A DNA stretch of 17,094 nucleotides from positions 1 through 17,094 of the forward strand of contig JAFZUH010000352.1 in the NCBI GenBank assembly GCA_017618435.1, read 5' to 3'. This document shows positions 13,102 to 17,094 of this stretch, in pieces. The stretch's first letter is position 1. The number at the start of each line of letters is the position of its first letter. Under the pieces are notes generated by a model, which was not told the DNA's origin, made no database searches, and was given only the letters and a program-made list of their open reading frames with translations. Both the position numbers and the translations under genes were made by a program. The stretch is from Bacteroidales bacterium (GTDB taxonomy: Bacteria > Bacteroidota > Bacteroidia > Bacteroidales > WCHB1-69).

Positions 13102-13653
13102 TTAACCCAAATACTTAACAAAAGCGTCCGCTTGTTCTTTCAATGCAGAATGTTGTTCATCGGTAAGTATCATGCGACCTTCAGTCCATGCTTCTGCGTT
13201 GAGGGTAATGCCTGTTTGTGGTGTGGTCATCACATCTGCTTTGATGAAAGTCAAAAGTTCGGCAAGTTTTTCTCTGCATTTGCCTGTAGCCATCTGACCG
13301 CCGGCACCGCTCATCGTTACTTTTTTCCCATTAATAACGGTAGGTGTTGCATAGTCGTTGGGAACAACAGGGCGGGATAGCCAGTCTAATAGATTTTTTA
13401 CATGTCCGGGATAACTGAAATTGTACTCTGGGGTAAATATCCATATACCGTCTGCTTGGGCTACTGTTTCCCGCAGTTTTACAACTTCAATAGGGGTAGG
13501 AAATTCAATGTCTTGATTAATGAACGGCACTTTTGTGTAATCCAAATAGGTTATTTTTGCCTGTCCTGCCAAATATTGTTCTGCTTCTTGGGCAAGTTGT
13601 CTGTTAAAAGAATCCTTTCTGAATGAACCGATAATAAATAAGATATTTTTCAT
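13102..13653 (-). CDS. NADPH-dependent FMN reductase family protein
   Basis: A 183-residue flavodoxin-fold protein of the NADPH-dependent FMN reductase family (relatives include ChrR/YieF quinone reductases). The phosphate-binding loop GSFRKDSFNRQLA (9-21), TPEYNFSYPGHVKNLLDW (74-91) and the SGAGG turn (116-120) are the family signatures. Such enzymes use NAD(P)H and bound FMN to reduce quinones, metals or flavins two electrons at a time in the cytoplasm, often for oxidative-stress defence. The length is normal. It is a single-gene unit, divergent from the DUF1963 gene and followed by one or two hairpin terminators. The natural substrate cannot be told from sequence. Confidence 0.92.
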   Translation of the reverse strand: MKNILFIIGSFRKDSFNRQLAQEAEQYLAGQAKITYLDYTKVPFINQDIEFPTPIEVVKLRETVAQADGIWIFTPEYNFSYPGHVKNLLDWLSRPVVPNDYATPTVINGKKVTMSGAGGQMATGKCREKLAELLTFIKADVMTTPQTGITLNAEAWTEGRMILTDEQHSALKEQADAFVKYLG

Positions 13654-13701
13654 GGGTGTTGTTTTTATAGATTATAATTTATACTTATTATTTTATATTT
13701 A

Positions 13702-13709
13702 CAAAAATA
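13702..13709 (-). promoter_or_regulatory. -7 promoter element for the FMN reductase gene
   Basis: On the minus strand this reads TATTTTTG, matching TAnnTTTG. It lies 49 bp before the start codon (13653). No clear -33 box is seen, and the region is very AT-rich, so chance matches are possible. Confidence 0.45.
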
Positions 13710-13722
13710 CAAAAAAATATAG

Positions 13723-13750
13723 TTTGTTATGACTATTTTTTATATTTTTG
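13723..13750 (+). promoter_or_regulatory. promoter of the DUF1963 gene
   Basis: TTTG at 13723-13726 (-33) and TATTTTTG at 13743-13750 (-7, TAnnTTTG) are spaced by 16 bp, slightly short. The -7 element is 55 bp before ATG 13806. It is divergent from the minus-strand promoter at 13702-13709. Confidence 0.5.
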
Positions 13751-13805
13751 TTGGAATTTATATTGGAAAAATAAATTTATACATAACCGATAAATATAGT
13801 ATATC

Positions 13806-14657
13806 ATGGATTTAAGTCTTGCAATTGCACTCGGCGTTACATTGGTGATTGCCATTTTGTTAATCGCTTTCAACAATGTTTCCAAAGATAAAATGAATTA
13901 TCAGAAGTATTTGAAAACCATTTTTTTTGAGATAGATTATATTCCCGACAAATCGGAATTGCAGCATCGTTTGTCTTTGTTGAAATTAGACAAAAATGCC
14001 CGACAGATTGAGAATAAGGTAATAGATATGTTGAAATTTGTTCCGCAAACAGCGACAGATACGGGTGCGGAAGTTGGGTGTTCCAAAATGGGAGGATATG
14101 GTGATACAAATTTTGGAAAACCATTGTCAAATAACTCGTTCCTTATGCAAATCAATTGTAAGGAAATAAAAAATATCGTTACATCTCCGTCTGAAGGCAT
14201 GTTGTATTTTTTTGTGGATACGGAAAAAATGCTCAAAGAGAAGAAAAATTTTGTGGAGGTGCAATATGTCTCTGATTTGTCTGATTTACAAGAATGTAGT
14301 ATGCAGAACAGATTGTATGAGCAAGTTTCTGTTTTGCATTTTACTGCTGCCTTGTCTTTGCCTGACCCATATAGTCTTTGGGCAAAAGAAACTTTTACCG
14401 ATATGGAACAGGAAGGTTATTATAAGTTGATAAATACAGACAATGCCAACCAAATAGGAGGCTATCCACAAAGTATTACCCAACATTTTGATTTTAATCC
14501 GGACACACATTTATTGTTATTGCAAGTTGAATGTATGGAATCATCTTTGAAAAATATGCCGAAATGGGCAAGGATATATGTTTTTGCGGATAAAGAAAAA
14601 GTACAAGCAAACGATTTTACTTCGCTAACTTCTTATTTGCAATATTTTGACGAATAA
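13806..14657 (+). CDS. membrane-anchored DUF1963 (YwqG-like) protein
   Basis: A 283-residue protein with one N-terminal transmembrane segment (residues about 4-22) and a DUF1963/YwqG-like domain. The signs are SKMGGYGD (93-100), FLMQINCKEI (112-121), GMLYFFVDTE (131-140), QIGGYPQSIT (216-225) and LLLLQVEC (236-243), which match the family pattern SKxGGxP, FLxQIN, G.LYFFxD, GG.PxxIQ and LLLQ. The family has no established biochemical function. Most members are soluble; the membrane anchor here is a less usual feature. It has its own promoter. Its TAA (14655-14657) directly abuts the stop codon of the convergent gene. Confidence 0.8.
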   Translation: MDLSLAIALGVTLVIAILLIAFNNVSKDKMNYQKYLKTIFFEIDYIPDKSELQHRLSLLKLDKNARQIENKVIDMLKFVPQTATDTGAEVGCSKMGGYGDTNFGKPLSNNSFLMQINCKEIKNIVTSPSEGMLYFFVDTEKMLKEKKNFVEVQYVSDLSDLQECSMQNRLYEQVSVLHFTAALSLPDPYSLWAKETFTDMEQEGYYKLINTDNANQIGGYPQSITQHFDFNPDTHLLLLQVECMESSLKNMPKWARIYVFADKEKVQANDFTSLTSYLQYFDE

Positions 14658-15512
14658 TTATTCTCTGTCAAATTCTATTTCATCGTGTTGTACCCAACCG
14701 TAATAGGAACAACCTTCAGTATCTGTTTCATTTAAAGAAACGAATCTGTCGCTATGAATGGAAATGTCTACAAGGTTTTCCATACGTACAAAATACCAGA
14801 ATTTGCCTTCACTGTCTCGGGTTTCGGCATAAATGGTTCCCTTGGCATCTTTGGGGTATACGGCTACCATATTGCCTTTCCAACGGGTTTTGCCGGCAAT
14901 ATATCTTTCATTGTCAACAATGGGTTCAATTCTCAAATAGGCAGTTTTTTTTACGTGAAACGGAGTGGGAGAGATACGTTTGTTAGGCAAAAATGTGCTT
15001 TTGAAAATCAAATCTGTTGATACGGTGTTGAAATATACCGTGTTGTTGGTTCTAATACCTGCATATTGTGTGTTTTTGTTGATAAAATTACCACAGCAGG
15101 CATATTCATACAAAGAAAAATTAAGACAATTATCGCCATCGGGTTCGTTTGCCTTGTACAAAACGCCTTTTCCCATAAATGACAGGTGAAAAGTTCCCTC
15201 TTTGTTGAGAAACAAAAAAACGTAATCGGCGTGTTTTATTTTTCCGTTGAAAATCACGTCTAAACGTCCATTGTTGTCAAAGTCAATAAGATGGAAATAT
15301 GCTGATACATCGGAAAAAGTTACATGGTAGGTGTTTAACACTTCTTGAAAATCAGCGTTGGCCGCTGCCCGTGCAAAAATTTCTTGTGCGTTGGCGGTAG
15401 CGGGGGCATACCATTTGTCTATGTTGTTGTTTTTTACAAAAAATTTGTCCTGCCCGTACGAAAGGACATACGTTGCCAATACAACCGACAATATGCATAT
15501 TCTTTTTTTCAT
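14658..15512 (-). CDS. secreted protein of unknown function with possible SH3-like C-terminus
   Basis: A 284-residue protein with a Sec signal peptide (MKKRICILSVVLATYVLSYGQ). I do not recognise a family. Residues 77-85 (DFDNNGRLD) look like a calcium-binding DxDxNG loop as in VCBS or EF-hand-like repeats, followed by VIFNGKI and YVFLFLNKEG, perhaps two propeller-like strands. Residues about 205-280 (RYIAGKTRWKGN, GTIYAETRDSEGKFWYFVRM, YYGWVQHDEIEF) resemble a bacterial SH3-type fold. Two adjacent cysteines (CCG) occur mid-protein. It is probably periplasmic or exported. It lies 17 bp after the acidic-protein gene and is likely cotranscribed with it. Confidence 0.72.
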   Translation of the reverse strand: MKKRICILSVVLATYVLSYGQDKFFVKNNNIDKWYAPATANAQEIFARAAANADFQEVLNTYHVTFSDVSAYFHLIDFDNNGRLDVIFNGKIKHADYVFLFLNKEGTFHLSFMGKGVLYKANEPDGDNCLNFSLYEYACCGNFINKNTQYAGIRTNNTVYFNTVSTDLIFKSTFLPNKRISPTPFHVKKTAYLRIEPIVDNERYIAGKTRWKGNMVAVYPKDAKGTIYAETRDSEGKFWYFVRMENLVDISIHSDRFVSLNETDTEGCSYYGWVQHDEIEFDRE

Positions 15513-15529
15513 AATTTATTTATCTGATT

Positions 15530-16861
15530 TTATTTGTGTTTCGTTGAAAATTTTCTTAACAGCAAACGATACAATTCCTGATAAGCCTCACTGTTTTCTT
15601 TCCAATTGTATTTTTGTTTCAATTGTTCCAAATAGGGCAACAAGTCGGTTAATCGTTTAAAATCGTTGAGTTTGTTGATTTCTTCGGTAAACAAAGAACC
15701 GTTGTTTTTGAATAATTCTTTGACAAATAAAAATTTATTATTAATGTCAATGCTGTTCATCAAATCAGAACTGCCATGACCGAGGCTTAATCCCAAAGTG
15801 TCATTGTTTTGCATACCGGAAACCATATCGTTGACCGATGGTCTGGATTGTTGGTATTTTTCGCTAATGCTGACATTTTTTACCTGAATTGGATTTTCAA
15901 TATCAATTTCATCGCCCCAGTAGGCTGGTGGTGTTCTCCGTGATTGAATATGTTGCGGTTCTGTATGTTTTTGGGGAGTTGGTTGATAACCGAAATCTTG
16001 TGTTTCTTCTTCAAATTCTATATTGTCAAGGTCAATTTCTTTCCTATTTTGATTGGAGACGATTGGTTGTGGTTGTGGGTCCGATTCTATCTTCGGTTCA
16101 ACTTTGGGTTCAATGTCTATAGTGTTGTATATGTCGAACATGGAATCATCTATGGTGATTTCGTCTACAATATTTTCATTTTCTGTCGGTTCTTCTTCGG
16201 GAGCAAATTCTGTAATTGATTCAATTTCCTTGTTTTCAACTTTTTCTTCCTGTTCTTCTTCAAAAAATACTTCTTGATTTTCTTCAATAGGTTGAGAATG
16301 TGTTGGCGTGTCGTTTTCTATTTGAGAAACGGATTCAACTTTTGTTTCTTCTTCAACAAGGTTGTTGTTGATAGTTGTTTCTGCAATAGGTTGAGGTTCC
16401 TCAATATTTGTGTCTTCAATATTAGTATTCTCGATTTTCTGTTCTTCGATTTTGGGCTCTTCAATGGAAGTTTCAGTTATATCTTGTTCCTTCTTGTTTT
16501 GTTCAATGCCCTTGTTTTCAATTGTTTCGTCTGTTGCAGGTTGTTCTACAACGGGAGTTGTTGTAGTCTTTTTTTCTTCAATTGGTTGAGAGTTGGAGGG
16601 TGTCTCATCGTTGTCCCACTCATCTCCGAACAAGGAGGGGATATTTAGTTTGTATTTTTCTTCTTCCGCTTTTTTATCTGCAATCTGTTGGGCTGTTTCT
16701 GCACGGAATTGCACACATTCTTCATAAAAACGGCGGCATTTTTCCAATAAAATATCTATTTCTATAAGTGAAGGTTGTTTTTTGAAATCCACTGCTTGCA
16801 GTTGTTTTTCAATATTATCGAAAAGATTACGAATATTTTTTTCGGTTGTATTGTTTGCCAT
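15530..16861 (-). CDS. conserved Bacteroidota acidic protein with Glu/Pro-rich linker
   Basis: A 443-residue protein in three parts. Residues 1-72 are a charged helical, possibly coiled-coil, segment (NIRNLFDNIEKQL to KKAEEEKYKL). Residues about 80-290 are a low-complexity, Glu-, Ile-, Asn- and Pro-rich linker, almost certainly disordered, with five tandem pentapeptides at 133-157 and two copies of SQPIEE. Residues about 350-443 form a compact helical domain (IDINNKFLFVKELFKNNGSLFTEEINKL, DLLPYLEQL, EAYQELYRLLLRKF) similar to a C-terminal domain of conserved hypothetical proteins in Bacteroidota, as far as I recall. No signal peptide is present, so it is probably cytoplasmic. ATG 16861 is preferred over an in-frame ATG at 16969, because the longer form would add a hydrophobic leader that overlaps a -7 element at 16895-16902. 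Function unknown. Confidence 0.82.
   Translation of the reverse strand: MANNTTEKNIRNLFDNIEKQLQAVDFKKQPSLIEIDILLEKCRRFYEECVQFRAETAQQIADKKAEEEKYKLNIPSLFGDEWDNDETPSNSQPIEEKKTTTTPVVEQPATDETIENKGIEQNKKEQDITETSIEEPKIEEQKIENTNIEDTNIEEPQPIAETTINNNLVEEETKVESVSQIENDTPTHSQPIEENQEVFFEEEQEEKVENKEIESITEFAPEEEPTENENIVDEITIDDSMFDIYNTIDIEPKVEPKIESDPQPQPIVSNQNRKEIDLDNIEFEEETQDFGYQPTPQKHTEPQHIQSRRTPPAYWGDEIDIENPIQVKNVSISEKYQQSRPSVNDMVSGMQNNDTLGLSLGHGSSDLMNSIDINNKFLFVKELFKNNGSLFTEEINKLNDFKRLTDLLPYLEQLKQKYNWKENSEAYQELYRLLLRKFSTKHK
16391..16465 (-). repeat. five tandem 15-bp repeats inside the acidic protein gene
   Basis: Five consecutive 15-bp units encode the pentapeptides IEEPK, IEEQK, IENTN, IEDTN and IEEPQ (residues 133-157). 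The units differ at several bases but keep ATT/ATC-GAA/GAG in register, so they look like an old tandem duplication that has drifted. They may change in number between strains. Confidence 0.8.
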
Positions 16862-16894
16862 GATTATCTGACTTTGATGTTTAAAATAATTTGC

Positions 16895-16902
16895 CAAAAT
16901 TA
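16895..16902 (-). promoter_or_regulatory. -7 promoter element for the acidic protein gene pair
   Basis: The minus strand reads TAATTTTG, an exact TAnnTTTG. It is 33 bp before ATG 16861 and inside the otherwise open extension to 16969, which supports the shorter protein. No clear -33 box is seen in the A/T-rich sequence upstream. Confidence 0.5.
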
Positions 16903-16975
16903 CAAAAAAATAAAATATGATAAAGAAAAATAATAGGTTTATTTGAAAAAATATCTCTATCGAAGGCAATGAAGA

Positions 16976-17094
16976 TTATTTTAATTGCCAGTCGGAAATA
17001 TTTATGTCTTCGTTGTTGATGATAGAAAGATAGTTGTTGTAACGGCTTGTAGCAATTTTATGGTTTTCAACGGCTTGTTTGACAGCACAATGGG
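16976..17094 (-). CDS. rsgA: RsgA ribosome small-subunit GTPase, C-terminal end (truncated by window edge)
   Basis: Only the last 38 codons are inside the window. They read HCAVKQAVENHKIATSRYNN followed by YLSIINNEDINISDWQLK and a TAA stop (16976-16978 on this strand). The pattern GCAVKxAVExGxIxxSRYxSYLxIL is the C-terminal end of RsgA (YjeQ), after its zinc-binding Cys/His cluster; RsgA is a circularly permuted GTPase that checks late 30S subunit maturation. The Cys at the visible start would be the last zinc ligand. It lies upstream of the acidic protein on the same strand, 114 bp away, with a promoter in between. Confidence 0.8.
   Translation of the reverse strand, partial: HCAVKQAVENHKIATSRYNNYLSIINNEDINISDWQLK

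Noticed and set aside
16274..16648. Plus-strand open frame of 124 codons rich in Phe, Cys and Leu, resembling a membrane protein
   Set aside because: It is the antisense of the Glu/Asn-rich linker of the acidic protein, which always reads as Phe/Leu-rich on the other strand.
16862..16969. Extended N-terminus of the acidic protein with a hydrophobic segment
   Set aside because: It would overlap a good -7 element, is very Phe/Ile-rich as expected from AT-rich spacer, and the protein otherwise looks cytoplasmic.

Overview
The window looks like a chromosomal segment of an AT-rich Bacteroidota bacterium, most likely of the order Bacteroidales and probably anaerobic. Four things support this. One secreted protein ends in a type IX secretion (T9SS) type A sorting domain, and there is a PorT-like outer-membrane barrel. 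Several intergenic regions carry TAnnTTTG, the -7 promoter element typical of this phylum. There are lipoproteins with FGE/SUMF1-type domains. A HydF gene implies [FeFe]-hydrogenase metabolism. The species cannot be named from the sequence. No tRNA, rRNA, CRISPR array, transposase or phage gene was seen.

Left block (1-6001, + strand). The 3' end of rfbB/rmlB (dTDP-glucose 4,6-dehydratase) abuts a secreted SPOR-domain protein. A lipoprotein follows, with an InlB-like repeat and an FGE-like domain. After a 146-bp gap with a promoter come a large FG-GAP/VCBS-repeat T9SS cargo protein and, one base later, an MltF-like lytic transglycosylase. This block is mainly about the cell envelope and surface.

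Middle block (6002-11125, - strand). Five tightly packed genes are read from high to low coordinates: PorT-like barrel, GT9 glycosyltransferase, queA, hydF and a LuxE-like adenylating enzyme. Gaps are 7-11 bp and GT9/queA overlap by 32 bp, so this is very probably one transcript. It mixes envelope, tRNA-modification and hydrogenase-maturation functions.

Intergenic region and second FGE lipoprotein (11126-13101). More than 800 bp without a credible gene holds a cluster of perfect hairpins and a GC-rich CCCCTCTCC/GGAGAGGGG palindrome flanked by short direct repeats. Two phased TGTAAC-type palindromes then lie just upstream of a good Bacteroidota promoter. This promoter serves a second FGE-like lipoprotein, a paralogue of the one at 1145-2200. 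Two hairpins, both with U-tracts in the minus-strand sense, lie between it and the next gene.

Right block (13102-17094). A minus-strand NADPH-dependent FMN reductase is divergent from a membrane-anchored DUF1963 protein. The latter converges, stop codon to stop codon, on a secreted protein of unknown function. That protein sits in a minus-strand pair with a conserved acidic protein carrying five tandem pentapeptides. At the right edge is the C-terminal end of rsgA.

No clear new defence or mobile system was found. The points most worth following are the paired operator upstream of the second FGE lipoprotein, the two FGE-like lipoproteins that each lack one of the two copper-binding cysteines, the two zero-gap convergent gene junctions, and the hairpin-rich repeat region.
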